This document shows positions 7,201-15,842 of a DNA stretch of 64,000 bases, one piece after another. Origin of the DNA: Granulicella paludicola. GTDB taxonomy: Bacteria > Acidobacteriota > Terriglobia > Terriglobales > Acidobacteriaceae. The notes under the pieces were generated by a model, which was not told the origin of the DNA, searched no databases, and saw only the letters and a list, made by a program, of their open reading frames with translations. Where the stretch lies: positions 372,001 through 436,000 of the forward strand of contig NZ_JAGSYC010000026.1 in the NCBI RefSeq assembly GCF_025685545.1. Reading direction: 5' to 3'. The number at the start of each line of letters is the position of its first letter. Within the stretch, counting starts at the first letter, position 1. The translations under genes and the position numbers were made by a program.

Positions 7201-8574
7201 GTGCCTGAACTGCCTCCCGGCCCCGCGACTCTAGCCATCGCCGACGACGCCACCTTCGTCGACACTCCCCGCTGGAATGTTCCCACCCGCATCGCCTTTC
7301 GCTTCGCCTTCTGCTACTTCGTGCTCTACGCCCTCTGCTGCGGCAATGCGACTCTGTGGGAGGTCATCCCGTTCCACATCGGCGAGCACATCGAAAACTG
7401 GCTCGTGTGGCCGTTCAAGCACGGCGCTCAATGGCTCGTGCAGCATCACTCGCACATCCACGGCATCGGCGCGAAGCTCCATGACACCGGCTCAGGCGAC
7501 ACCGTCATCGACTGGACCGCCGCCGGCCTCATGCTCTCCCTCGCGATCACGGCAGCGCTGCTGTGGACGCTGCTCGACCGCCGCAGCCTTGCCTACCCTC
7601 GACTCTTCGGCTGGTTCCGCTTCATCCTGCGGCTCACGCTCGCGGTCGCCATGATGGGTTACGGCTTCGCCAAGCTCTATCCCTTCCAGATGGCCCCACC
7701 CTCGCTCGCCGTGCTGAACGAGCCCTTCGGCAACCTTTCGCCCATGACCCTCCTCTGGACCATGATTGGCCTCAACCCGCTTTACGAGATGATCTGCGGC
7801 GCGGTCGAGGTCGTCTCCGGCCTGCTGATCCTGTTCCGCCGCACCGCTCTCCTCGGCGCTCTGCTCACGGCCTTCGTCGTCTCGAATGTCGTGCTCTACA
7901 ACTTCTTCTTCGACGTCCCCGTAAAGCTTTACGCCAGCCACCTGTTGCTGATGGCGATAGTCCTCGTGATCCCCGACCTCCGTCCGCTCTTCCAGTTCTT
8001 CTGGCAGCACCGGCCAGCTGCACCCACGCTACCGTGGTCGCCCTGGCCCCTTGGCACGACCGGCAAAAAGCGCTTCATCGAGCCCGCCATCCTCGCCCTC
8101 GTCCTTTTCTCCGGCGCCATCCTCCCGCTGGTGCAAGGCTGGGGACAATACAAACACATGCGCGCCAACATAAATAAGCCAGCCGACATCACCGGCCAGT
8201 GGCACGTCGATTCAGCCACCTTCGCAGGCCAGCCCAAGCCGTTCCTCACCGGCGATGGCCTGCCGCTCACCGACCTCTACTTTGAGCCCAGCGGTCGAGT
8301 GATGGCCCGCGCCGCCGACAACGCCCTGTGGCGTGGCGGAGCCGACATCAACGACAAGAAAAAGACCTTCACCCTCTACGTGCAGGCGCACGGCGACGAT
8401 GGCGTGAACTACTCCTTCACCAAACCCGACTCCACCCATCTGATATTGACGCCCATCAAAGACAGCGCCAAGACCGAGCCCACCCTCAACCTCTCCCGCG
8501 TGCCGCTGCCGCAGCACTATCCCCTGCTCGACCGCGGCTTCCATCTTGTCAACGAGTGGGGCCTGGAGCGCTAG
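7201..8574 (+). CDS. DoxX-like integral membrane protein
   Basis: About 457 residues with several transmembrane helices: one near residues 40-60 (RFAFCYFVLYALCC), LMLSLAITAALLWTLL, a DoxX-like set covering LRLTLAVAMMGYGFAKLYPFQM, EMICGAVEVVSGLLILF, LLTAFVVSNVVLYNFFF and LLLMAIVLVIPDLRPL, and a late helix LALVLFSGAILPLV. A soluble C-terminal region of about 140 residues follows. DoxX-like proteins are linked to quinone or thiol redox chemistry in membranes, but this one's role is unknown. GTG 7201 is preferred because GAAAGG lies about 10 bases upstream; GTG 7183 in the same frame is possible. A promoter candidate lies at 7133. Confidence 0.7.
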   Translation: MPELPPGPATLAIADDATFVDTPRWNVPTRIAFRFAFCYFVLYALCCGNATLWEVIPFHIGEHIENWLVWPFKHGAQWLVQHHSHIHGIGAKLHDTGSGDTVIDWTAAGLMLSLAITAALLWTLLDRRSLAYPRLFGWFRFILRLTLAVAMMGYGFAKLYPFQMAPPSLAVLNEPFGNLSPMTLLWTMIGLNPLYEMICGAVEVVSGLLILFRRTALLGALLTAFVVSNVVLYNFFFDVPVKLYASHLLLMAIVLVIPDLRPLFQFFWQHRPAAPTLPWSPWPLGTTGKKRFIEPAILALVLFSGAILPLVQGWGQYKHMRANINKPADITGQWHVDSATFAGQPKPFLTGDGLPLTDLYFEPSGRVMARAADNALWRGGADINDKKKTFTLYVQAHGDDGVNYSFTKPDSTHLILTPIKDSAKTEPTLNLSRVPLPQHYPLLDRGFHLVNEWGLER

Positions 8575-8592
8575 ATCTCGCCTCAGACAGCA

Positions 8593-8623
8593 CAACGCCC
8601 GCGAGAGATTATCGCGGGCGTTG
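8593..8623. terminator. bidirectional hairpin terminator
   Basis: A perfect 12-bp stem, CAACGCCCGCGA with its complement, and a 7-base loop, between the converging DoxX-like gene and infC. No long T-run follows on either side, so termination is likely but unproved. Confidence 0.6.
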
Positions 8624-8640
8624 CGCGTTCGATTGAATCG

Positions 8641-9303
8641 TTACTTCGTCGCGGGCTCAGCAGCGACAGGCGCATCGGTAGCAGCCGGGGCCGGAGTCGC
8701 TGCAGCAGCGGCAGGAGCCTCAACCACCGGGCGTGGCGGACGCGGCGGAGCCGGTGCCTGCACTTCAGCCTTCTTCGTCGGCGCAATGATCGCGTGCAAC
8801 GTGGTGCCTTCCATGCGCGGCATAAACTCCACCGTGCCGGCATCGCCAATGTCCATGATCAGGCGGTTGATGATCTTGTAACCGAGATCGCGGTGAGCCA
8901 TCTGGCGGCCTTTGAAGCGCAGGCTCGCCTTCACCTTGTCGCCATCGTTCAGGAAGCGCACAGCCTGGTTCTTCTTGGTCTGATAGTCGTGCTCATCTAC
9001 CGTGACCGAGAACTTCACTTCCTTGATAACGATGACCTTCTGCTTCTTACGGGCAGCGCGATCGCTCTTGTCCTTCTCATACAGGAACTTGCCGTAGTCC
9101 TGGATCTTGCAGACCGGCGGTACGGCATTCGGCGAGATCTCGACTAGGTCAAGCGACTTCTCGCGCGCCATCTTCAGCGCCTCGAAAGGCGCCATGACGC
9201 CGAGCTGTTCACCGTTCTCGTCGATCACGCGGACTTCGCGTGCGCGGATACGTTCGTTGGTGCGAATAAAGGACTTAGCGGAGCGTTTATCTAACGGTGG
9301 AAT
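8641..9303 (-). CDS. infC: translation initiation factor IF-3, AUU start
   Basis: IF-3 binds the 30S subunit, keeps 50S away and checks the start codon. The N-domain (FIRTNERIRAREVRVIDENG) and C-domain (VKFSVTVDEHDYQTKKNQA, then KASLRFKGRQMAHRDLG and MEFMPRMEG-like FMPRMEG) are complete. A tail of about 40 Ala/Pro/Thr-rich residues follows. The start chosen is ATT at 9303-9301, exactly six bases after GGAGG (9314-9310). IF-3 genes classically start with AUU, which lets the factor limit its own synthesis. An in-frame ATG at 9342 exists, but the leader it would add is unlike IF-3. A hairpin (9362-9379) and an extended -10 candidate lie upstream. Confidence 0.93.
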   Translation of the reverse strand: MPPLDKRSAKSFIRTNERIRAREVRVIDENGEQLGVMAPFEALKMAREKSLDLVEISPNAVPPVCKIQDYGKFLYEKDKSDRAARKKQKVIVIKEVKFSVTVDEHDYQTKKNQAVRFLNDGDKVKASLRFKGRQMAHRDLGYKIINRLIMDIGDAGTVEFMPRMEGTTLHAIIAPTKKAEVQAPAPPRPPRPVVEAPAAAAATPAPAATDAPVAAEPATK

Positions 9304-9314
9304 AAGCAGCCTCC
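9301..9314 (-). promoter_or_regulatory. infC ribosome binding site and AUU start codon
   Basis: Read on the reverse strand: GGAGG, six bases (CTGCTT), then ATT CCA CCG TTA. The strong, well-spaced Shine-Dalgarno decides the start at ATT rather than the ATG 39 bases upstream. This matches the known infC autoregulation by discrimination against AUU. Confidence 0.8.
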
Positions 9315-9361
9315 ACGGCTCGCCTCCATGGCGGCCATGCATTTCTCAAAATTTGGAGCCC

Positions 9362-9404
9362 TTGGCGACGCATCGCCAAAACCTGAGCAATCGCGAGTAT
9401 AGCA
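9362..9404 (-). promoter_or_regulatory. infC leader hairpin and extended -10 promoter candidate
   Basis: On the reverse strand TGCTATACT (9404-9396) is a good extended -10 element; no convincing -35 is seen. Just downstream the leader contains a hairpin with arms TTGGCGA/TCGCCAA (9362-9379) before the infC ribosome site. Both are predictions by eye. Confidence 0.45.
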
Positions 9405-9599
9405 TTTTCAGGAAAATCAGGACTGACTGCTCTCAAATTGGCCTTAGACGAATCTTTCCCTGCCGCGTCAACTCCCCGCGTTTGGTTACATAAATGTCGT
9501 CACCCGGTGAGAATTAACCTCCGGTTCAACGACCGTTCATAGGCCTCGCTTATTCAGTGAGAGGTACTTCCACTCACTTTGCCTCGAGGACGAAACATC

Positions 9600-11297
9600 A
9601 TGTTCCGCAAATACTGCGCTGCCACATCCCTAGCTGCCCTCGTTCTCACCGGTTGCGGAGGCACAGGTGTGCTCTCCACGCCCGGCACCGTCACCACCCC
9701 GGCCACCGCCGTCGCCGTTGCGCCCTCCACTGCCATCAAGCACGTCGTCGTCATCTACGGTGAGAACATCTCCTTCGACCACTACTTCGGCACCTATCCG
9801 AACGCGGCCAACACCGGCGGCACCACCTTCACCGCCGCGGCCGGTACGACGACCCCGAACAACTACATCTCGAACCCCGGCCTGCTGACGGCGAACCCCA
9901 ACCTCGCCTCGTCCAACGGCAACTCCGCATCGAATCCGTTCCGGTTGACCCCGCAGCAGGCAGCCACGGCCGACCAGGACCACAACTACAACCCTGAGCA
10001 GGTTGCGTTCGACAACGGCAAGATGGACATGTTCCCGCTCTCCGTTGGAACAGCTGATACAGCTGCCCTGGCCACCCAGACCGGCTCTTCCAGCAACGCA
10101 AGCACGACGGCCCTCACCATGGGCTACTACGACGGCAACACCGTCAGCGCCCTCTGGAACTACGCCCAGCACTACGCGATGAACGACCACTCCTTCGGCG
10201 GTACCTTCGGCCCCTCGACCCCCGGCGCTCTCGAACTCGCTGCCGGTCAGACTAACGGCGTCACCTACACCGTCCCCTACGCGAACATCGCCTCCGGCGT
10301 CATCCCCGACGGTCAGGGCAGCTACACCGACATCAACGACGAAGACCCTGCTGGCGACGTCTGCTCCTCGGCTACGGCCAACTTCAGCATGACTGGCAAG
10401 AACGTCGGCGATCTCATGACCGCTGCCGGCGTCACCTGGGGCTTCTTCGAAGGTGGCTTCAACCTGAGCACCACCAACGCCAACGGCACCACCAACTGCG
10501 CGCGAACCACAGCTGCCGTCAACATCCCTGGCAACCCCCTCAAGGCTGACTACATCCCCCACCACCAGCCCTTCCAGTACTGGCCCAGCACCGCCAATCC
10601 GCTCCACAACCGTCCCACGGCGGGTGTAGTGGTCGGCGCGAACGATGCCACCGGCGCGAACCACGAGTACGACACCGCCGACTTCAACGCAGCTCTCACC
10701 GCGTCCACCCCGACCATGGCCTCCGTCTCGTTCCTCAAGGCACCCGGCTACCAGGATGCCCACGCTGGCTACTCTGACCCCTTGGACGAGCAGACCTTCA
10801 TCGTGAACGAGATCAACCTCATTCAGAACTCGCCCTTCTGGCAGAACACCGCCATCATCATCGCCTATGACGATTCCGACGGCTGGTATGACCACCTCAC
10901 CGACATCGTGAATGGCTCCACCAGCAGCTCTGACGCCGCCATCTGCAACAGCACCGTCGCGGGCAGCACAGCTCCGGCAGCCACCTTCGCCGGCCCCAAC
11001 TCCAACGGCAACCCGGTTCTCGGTCGCTGCGGCAAAGGTCCCCGCCTGCCGCTGCTCGTGATCAGCCCCTACGCCAAGAAGAACTATGTAGACACCACCC
11101 TCACCGAGCAGGCGTCGATCACCCGCTTCATCGAGGACATCTTCCTCAGCAGCCAGCGCATCGGTACCGGCTCGTTCGACTCCTCCGCCGGGTCGCTGAT
11201 GAACATGTTCAACTTCACGCAGACCAACGGCGTTGCCCCCAACCCGAACGTGGTTCTGCTCAACCCCACCACCGGCGCAGTCACGACCGGCAACTAG
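9600..11297 (+). CDS. phosphoesterase family lipoprotein (acid phosphatase/phospholipase C type)
   Basis: A 565-residue protein with a signal peptide ending in the lipobox LTGCGG (residues about 13-18), so it is probably an outer-surface or periplasmic lipoprotein. The phosphoesterase (PF04185) signature is clear: IKHVVVIYGENISFDHYFGTYP near residue 50 and later IIIAYDDSDGWYDH and GPRLPLLVISPYAKKNYVD, which carry the metal-binding Asp/His residues. Family members cleave phosphate esters or phospholipid head groups. ATG 9600 is chosen since GAGGA lies nine bases upstream. Extracellular phosphate release is a likely role; the substrate is unknown. A T-tailed hairpin at 11361 ends the transcript. 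Confidence 0.85.
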   Translation: MFRKYCAATSLAALVLTGCGGTGVLSTPGTVTTPATAVAVAPSTAIKHVVVIYGENISFDHYFGTYPNAANTGGTTFTAAAGTTTPNNYISNPGLLTANPNLASSNGNSASNPFRLTPQQAATADQDHNYNPEQVAFDNGKMDMFPLSVGTADTAALATQTGSSSNASTTALTMGYYDGNTVSALWNYAQHYAMNDHSFGGTFGPSTPGALELAAGQTNGVTYTVPYANIASGVIPDGQGSYTDINDEDPAGDVCSSATANFSMTGKNVGDLMTAAGVTWGFFEGGFNLSTTNANGTTNCARTTAAVNIPGNPLKADYIPHHQPFQYWPSTANPLHNRPTAGVVVGANDATGANHEYDTADFNAALTASTPTMASVSFLKAPGYQDAHAGYSDPLDEQTFIVNEINLIQNSPFWQNTAIIIAYDDSDGWYDHLTDIVNGSTSSSDAAICNSTVAGSTAPAATFAGPNSNGNPVLGRCGKGPRLPLLVISPYAKKNYVDTTLTEQASITRFIEDIFLSSQRIGTGSFDSSAGSLMNMFNFTQTNGVAPNPNVVLLNPTTGAVTTGN

Positions 11298-11360
11298 CTC
11301 CACGGGGCGGCCCGCTCGGCGCCCCATTCACAATCGCTTCATCTTCACCACGTAGCCTGA

Positions 11361-11396
11361 AGGCACGCGCTCTCAACCCAGAGTGCGTGCCTTTTT
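11361..11396 (+). terminator. intrinsic terminator after phosphoesterase gene
   Basis: A 13-bp stem AGGCACGCGCTCT paired with AGAGTGCGTGCCT (one G-U), loop of about six bases, followed directly by TTTTG. It lies 40 bases before the multicopper oxidase start and separates the two transcripts. Confidence 0.8.
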
Positions 11397-11432
11397 GCTG
11401 CCGCCGAGCCGCCGGAAACGAGACCCACCGCC

Positions 11433-13034
11433 TTGTCCCCAACCCGCAGACAATTCCTGCTGCAGGTCTCCGCCACCGGAGTCACCGCGCTCGCCGCTCG
11501 CAAGCTCCCTGCCAGCACTCTCGCCACGCAGATGACCATGCCTATGGGTGCAGCCGCTCCCAAGGTCCCCATGCTGCACTCGCTCGAGCTCACTCCCTTC
11601 GTCGACGAGCTGCCCTTGCCTCAGAAGGCCGTCGCCTCCTCTGGCAAGAGCGGCCAGCACATTCGCATCACCATGCGCGAGATCCACGTCAAGGTGCATC
11701 GCGACGTGCCGCCCACCCGCATGTGGAGCTACGGCGACACCGCCCTCGCTCCCCTCATCGAGGCCCGCTCCAACCAGCCCCTGCGCGTCGAGTGGATCAA
11801 CCATCTGCCCACCAAACACTTCCTGCCCGTCGATTTCAGCCTGCATGGCTGCGGCCACGATGTTCCCGAGGTCCGCGCCTGCGTTCACATGCACGGCGGC
11901 AAGAATCCATCGTCTGAAGATGGCTACCCCGAGGACTGGTACGTCCCCGGCAAATCCCGCGTGCAGAACTATCCCTTCCAGCAGGACGCCACCGCTCTTT
12001 GGTATCACGACCATGCGATGGGCCTCAACCGCCTCAACGTCTACGCAGGCCTCGTCGGGATGTGCCTGGTGCGCGACGCAGTCGAAGAGACGTTACAGCT
12101 CCCCACAGGAAAGTACGAGTTACCTCTCACGCTCTACGATCGCAACTTCACCCGCGACGGCCAGCTGCTTTACCTCGACTCCGGCGATCCGGAGCACCCT
12201 TGGGTGCCCGAGTTCTACGGCGATGCCATCCTCATCAACGGCAAGATCCGGCCCTTCGTCCACGTCGAGCCTCGCGTCTACCGCCTCCGCCTTCTCAACG
12301 CCGCCAACAGCCGCTTCTTCGCGCTCTCCTTCAGCGAAGGCGTCACCGGCCATCAGATCGGTAGCGACCAGGGCCTGCTCGCCGCCCCTGTGCCGATGCA
12401 CCAGCTCAACCTCGCTCCCGCCGAGCGCGCCGATATCCTCGTCGACTTTTCGCAGTCCGCTGGTAAGACCGTACACCTCAAGAACGCGGCGCTCGAAGTC
12501 CTGCAATTCCGCGTCGCTGCCAAAGCGGAGGCCGGGACATCCTTCGCCTTGCCGAAGACACTGCGCCCTATGGAACGCACGCCCGTCACCTCCGCAACCG
12601 TTACGCGCCAAATCACGCTGAACGAGTATGTCGATAAGATTGGCAACTCCATGCTCATGCTGCTGAACCGCAAGCACTGGCACGAGCCCGTCACCGAGAC
12701 GCCAAAGCTGAACTCGACCGAGATCTGGGAGTTCCTCAACCTCACCGAAGACACGCACCCGATGCACCTGCATCTCGTCCGCTTTCAGGTGCTCGACCGC
12801 CAGCTCTTCGACGTCTTCGCCTACCGCAACGACAAAGGCATGCACCCCATCCGCGAGCCGCTACAGCCCGAGCCGAACGAGATGGGCTGGAAGGACGTCG
12901 TCCAGTGCCCTCCCGGCATGATCACCCGCATCATCGTCCGCTTCGAGGGCTACCCCGGCAAGTACCTCTACCACTGCCACGTCCTCGAGCACGAAGCCAA
13001 CGACATGATGCGCCCCTTCGAAGTCATCGCCTGA
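11433..13034 (+). CDS. Tat-exported multicopper oxidase (CotA/bilirubin-oxidase-like)
   Basis: A 533-residue protein. The N-terminus carries a twin-arginine signal (PTRRQFLLQVSATGVTALAA), so it is folded before export to the periplasm. Copper ligand motifs are in the right order: HMHGG near residue 155, WYHDHAMG near 190, HPMHLHLVRFQVL near 445, and YHCHVLEHEANDMM near 515, giving type 1 and trinuclear sites. Members oxidise phenols, bilirubin or metal ions and reduce oxygen to water. The start is TTG at 11433. Other Tat-exported redox enzymes occur at 49.5 and 53.5 kb. The substrate is unknown. Confidence 0.9.
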   Translation: MSPTRRQFLLQVSATGVTALAARKLPASTLATQMTMPMGAAAPKVPMLHSLELTPFVDELPLPQKAVASSGKSGQHIRITMREIHVKVHRDVPPTRMWSYGDTALAPLIEARSNQPLRVEWINHLPTKHFLPVDFSLHGCGHDVPEVRACVHMHGGKNPSSEDGYPEDWYVPGKSRVQNYPFQQDATALWYHDHAMGLNRLNVYAGLVGMCLVRDAVEETLQLPTGKYELPLTLYDRNFTRDGQLLYLDSGDPEHPWVPEFYGDAILINGKIRPFVHVEPRVYRLRLLNAANSRFFALSFSEGVTGHQIGSDQGLLAAPVPMHQLNLAPAERADILVDFSQSAGKTVHLKNAALEVLQFRVAAKAEAGTSFALPKTLRPMERTPVTSATVTRQITLNEYVDKIGNSMLMLLNRKHWHEPVTETPKLNSTEIWEFLNLTEDTHPMHLHLVRFQVLDRQLFDVFAYRNDKGMHPIREPLQPEPNEMGWKDVVQCPPGMITRIIVRFEGYPGKYLYHCHVLEHEANDMMRPFEVIA

Positions 13035-13041
13035 AAGTCGG

Positions 13042-13443
13042 CTACACCGTCGGCGTCGCCTTCGTCGTCCAGATCCCCGCAAAGCTCCCTCGATACCCAT
13101 AGAACAGCACCAGTTCCAGAGCGGTCACGACCAGCCCCGGAATCGCCGCCTTGCCACCGCCCGCGATCAGGTAGCTGACAGCCAGAATGTTCACCGTGAT
13201 GGGGGCCAGCAGAGCTAGCGCGAACGGTACGGTGCCGCTGTAGAGCACGAGCAGGCCGCCAATGAGCTCCGCGACGCCGATGACCTTGATCCAACCACTG
13301 GTAAAGAGCAGAGTAAAGAGGATGGTCTGGGGATCTCCCGGCACCATGACCGGATGCGGAAACAGGCGAAAGAGCTTGTCTGCTCCGGAAGCGATGAACA
13401 CAACGGCCAGCAGGATACGACAGACGAGGTAGAGATACTTCAT
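13042..13443 (-). CDS. DoxX family membrane protein
   Basis: A 133-residue protein with four hydrophobic helices: LYLVCRILLAVVFIASGADKL, ILFTLLFTSGWIKVIGVAELIGGLLVLY, FALALLAPITVNILAVSYLI and IPGLVVTALELVLFYGY. The small size and the GADKL...G-E-GGLL pattern fit the DoxX family of inner-membrane proteins, linked in other bacteria to thiol stress. GGGAG about eight bases upstream supports ATG 13443. Longer upstream frames on this strand overlap the divergent SDR gene and look like shadows. It converges on the multicopper oxidase with only seven bases between stops. Confidence 0.82.
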   Translation of the reverse strand: MKYLYLVCRILLAVVFIASGADKLFRLFPHPVMVPGDPQTILFTLLFTSGWIKVIGVAELIGGLLVLYSGTVPFALALLAPITVNILAVSYLIAGGGKAAIPGLVVTALELVLFYGYRGSFAGIWTTKATPTV

Positions 13444-13581
13444 GGCGCGACACTCCCAAAGTGTTTGAAGTGGACTTGCTGAAGCGTGCCTAAGACTACC
13501 AGCGCTCCTCGCTCCCGTGACAGCAATATCTATGTCGTGCTCCGGCTTGCAAACGCCTCCTCCAGCCGATAGCTTCGACCT

Positions 13582-14388
13582 ATGCAAATCGAAACATCCG
13601 CGCCGGGACTCTCCCTGTCGCTCGCTGGCAAAGTCGTCCTCGTCACCGGCGGTTCGCGCGGCATCGGAGCCGCCACCGTCCGCCTCTTCCGTCGCGCAGG
13701 CGCACGCGTCGTCTTCAGCTATCGCAGCGCCGCGCAGCAAGCCAACGATCTTGTAGCCGAGTGCGGCGGCACCGACCTCTGCCGCGCCCTCCAGCAGGAA
13801 CTCGCCAGCGTAGAAGATGGTCAGGCCCTCGTCGCTGCGGCCATCGCCCAGTTCGGCCAGCTCGACGCCCTCATCGTCAACCACGGCATCTGGCCGCCGC
13901 ACGATCAATCCATCGCCACCATGAGCCTCGACCAGTGGCGCGTCACCCTCGGCATCAACCTCGACAGCGTTTTCGGCCTCGTCCAGGCAGCCACAGGTCA
14001 CATGCTGAAGCAGCCTGTGACCTCCGGCACGCGCGGCCACATCATCCTCGTCGCCAGCACCGCCGCGCAGCGCGGCGAGGCCTTCCACGCTGACTACGCC
14101 GCCAGCAAAGGCGCTCTGCTCTCCTTCACCAAATCCCTCTCCAGCGAACTCGCCCCGCAGGGCATCCTGTGCAACTGCGTCGCCCCCGGCTGGGTCGTCA
14201 CCGAAATGTCCGCTGGAACCCTCAGCGACCCGATCGCGTCCAAGAAAGCACTGGGACTGATCCCGCTGGGCCGCGCGGCCGACCCCGACGAGATCGCCGG
14301 TCCCATCGTCTTTCTCTGCACCCCGTGGGCCGGCTTCATCTCCGGCGAGATCTTCAACGTGAACGGCGGCGCAGTGCTCGTCGGCTAG
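13582..14388 (+). CDS. short-chain dehydrogenase/reductase
   Basis: A 268-residue cytoplasmic NAD(P)-dependent oxidoreductase of the classical SDR family. The cofactor motif is VLVTGGSRGIGAATV (TGxxxGIG, residues about 20-35), NHG follows near residue 98, and the catalytic Ser and Tyr-x-x-x-Lys are in VASTAAQ and DYAASKGALL. The C-terminus FISGEIFNVNGGAVLVG is typical of FabG-like members. The substrate is unknown. It is the first gene of a forward run continuing with an exported protein, fabZ, lpxA and lpxI, though a direct role in lipid A synthesis is not implied. Confidence 0.88.
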   Translation: MQIETSAPGLSLSLAGKVVLVTGGSRGIGAATVRLFRRAGARVVFSYRSAAQQANDLVAECGGTDLCRALQQELASVEDGQALVAAAIAQFGQLDALIVNHGIWPPHDQSIATMSLDQWRVTLGINLDSVFGLVQAATGHMLKQPVTSGTRGHIILVASTAAQRGEAFHADYAASKGALLSFTKSLSSELAPQGILCNCVAPGWVVTEMSAGTLSDPIASKKALGLIPLGRAADPDEIAGPIVFLCTPWAGFISGEIFNVNGGAVLVG

Positions 14389-14400
14389 TCAGGACTTTCC

Positions 14401-15264
14401 ATGCGATTCTCAACCCGTCTCTCCCTCTCCGCCATCGTTGCCGCAACGCTCCTTGCGCCCTTGCAGCAGACACACGCCCAGGCCTCCGCCATCCCCAGCG
14501 CCCAGGCCGGCCCCGAATCCCAGCCCGCCAGCGGAGAGACCAGCAAAGGCCGCAAGAAGCTCGACGAGATGGTGCAGGCACTCGGCGGCGACGCGTGGCT
14601 CAATCGAGAGGACTGGGCCTTCGAAGGCCGCGCCGCCACCTTCTACAAGGGCTTACCCCACCAGGACGCCCCCCAGTTCGAGGAATACTACCGTGCCAAC
14701 CCTGTCGGCGAGCGCGTCATCATCATCACCCACTCCGGCCTCTTCATCGCCACCAACCACAAGGACCTCGCCGAGGTCTGGACCAAGGACAACGGCTACG
14801 AGATCACGTACCGTGGCTCCCATCCTCTGCCCGAAAAGGACGTCGCCGACTACATGCGCCGTCGCGCCCACTCGCTCGAAACCGTCGTCCACGACTGGCT
14901 GAAACGCCCAGACACCCTCATCACCTACGAGGGCACAAATATGGTCGAGCGCCGTCTCGCCGAGCAGGTCAGCGTCGTCACCGCCGACAACGACGCCGTC
15001 ACCATCGAGCTAGAAGAAGCCACTCATCTCCCTCTCAGCATCAGCTTCCAGTGGCACGATCCCATCTACAAAGACCTCAACCACGACGAGCAGCAGCTCG
15101 ACGACTACCACCTCGTCCAGGGCATCCAGACGCCCTACTCCATCACCTATCTGCACAACGGCGACATGACGCAGCAGCGCTTCTTCACCAAGATCACCTA
15201 CAATCAGCACCTTCCTGCCGACCTCTTCGATCCCAACCGACCCCTCATGAAGAGGGTCAAATAA
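14401..15264 (+). CDS. exported protein of unknown function (LolA-like fold possible)
   Basis: A 287-residue protein with a clear Sec signal peptide (LSLSAIVAATLLAPLQQTHAQA, cleavage near residue 27). A short low-complexity linker follows, then a domain beginning GRKKLDEMVQALGGDAWLNREDWAFEGRAATFYKG. This opening resembles outer-membrane lipoprotein-sorting-type beta-sheet proteins, but no diagnostic motif is present. It starts 12 bases after the SDR stop and precedes fabZ by 39 bases, so it is probably co-transcribed with the lipid A genes. Function not known. Confidence 0.6.
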   Translation: MRFSTRLSLSAIVAATLLAPLQQTHAQASAIPSAQAGPESQPASGETSKGRKKLDEMVQALGGDAWLNREDWAFEGRAATFYKGLPHQDAPQFEEYYRANPVGERVIIITHSGLFIATNHKDLAEVWTKDNGYEITYRGSHPLPEKDVADYMRRRAHSLETVVHDWLKRPDTLITYEGTNMVERRLAEQVSVVTADNDAVTIELEEATHLPLSISFQWHDPIYKDLNHDEQQLDDYHLVQGIQTPYSITYLHNGDMTQQRFFTKITYNQHLPADLFDPNRPLMKRVK

Positions 15265-15303
15265 CCCGGAGCGATGCGCCAGAGTGATATTCTGAGCCAC
15301 GCT

Positions 15304-15840
15304 ATGAGTGATCTGTCTCCAGAAGTATCTGCCACACCGCCTCCCTCAAAAACGATGGACATCGTCGAGATCATGTCCATCCTCCCGCACCGCTACCCCT
15401 TCCTCCTCATCGACCGCGTCATCGAGATCGAGCGCCATACCCGCGTCGTCGCCATCAAGAACGTCACCATGAACGAGCCGCACTTCACCGGTCACTTCCC
15501 CGACTACCCGATCATGCCCGGCGTGCTCCAGGTGGAGGCCATGGCTCAGGCCGGCGGCGCTCTGCTGCTCACCGAGTTCTCCGCCGCCGAGCGCGAAGAA
15601 AAACTCATGGTCTTCACCGGCATCGAGTCCGCACGATTCCGCCGCCCCGTCACCCCCGGCGATCAGTTGCGCATCGAGGTCACCGTCCTCAACTGGCGCA
15701 CCACCATGGTCAAGCTCAAGGGCTCGATCACCGTCGACGGCAAGCTCGTCTCCGACGCCACCTTCACCGCCGCGCTGGTTCCACGCGTGCGTACCCCTAA
15801 GTCCGAACCACAGCCCGAACCACAGCCCGAGGCCAAGTAA
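15304..15840 (+). CDS. fabZ: 3-hydroxyacyl-ACP dehydratase
   Basis: Dehydrates (3R)-hydroxyacyl-ACP to trans-2-enoyl-ACP in fatty acid elongation; the same hydroxyacyl-ACP pool feeds lipid A. The 178 residues have the hot-dog fold signatures LPHRYPFLLIDRV and GHFPDYPIMPGVLQVEAMAQAGG, with the catalytic His and Glu in the second block. ATG 15304 is preferred over the upstream ATG 15274. N-terminal residues 1-18 and the C-terminal Pro/Glu repeat (PKSEPQPEPQPEAK) are extra to the core. It is immediately followed by lpxA with two bases between stop and GTG, a conserved pairing. Confidence 0.94.
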   Translation: MSDLSPEVSATPPPSKTMDIVEIMSILPHRYPFLLIDRVIEIERHTRVVAIKNVTMNEPHFTGHFPDYPIMPGVLQVEAMAQAGGALLLTEFSAAEREEKLMVFTGIESARFRRPVTPGDQLRIEVTVLNWRTTMVKLKGSITVDGKLVSDATFTAALVPRVRTPKSEPQPEPQPEAK

Positions 15841-15842
15841 GC

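Noticed and set aside
9630-11327. 565-codon open frame on the reverse strand
   Set aside because: It is the antisense of the phosphoesterase gene; the sequence is Gly/Val/Arg-rich with no family motif, as expected from GC-rich codon shadows.
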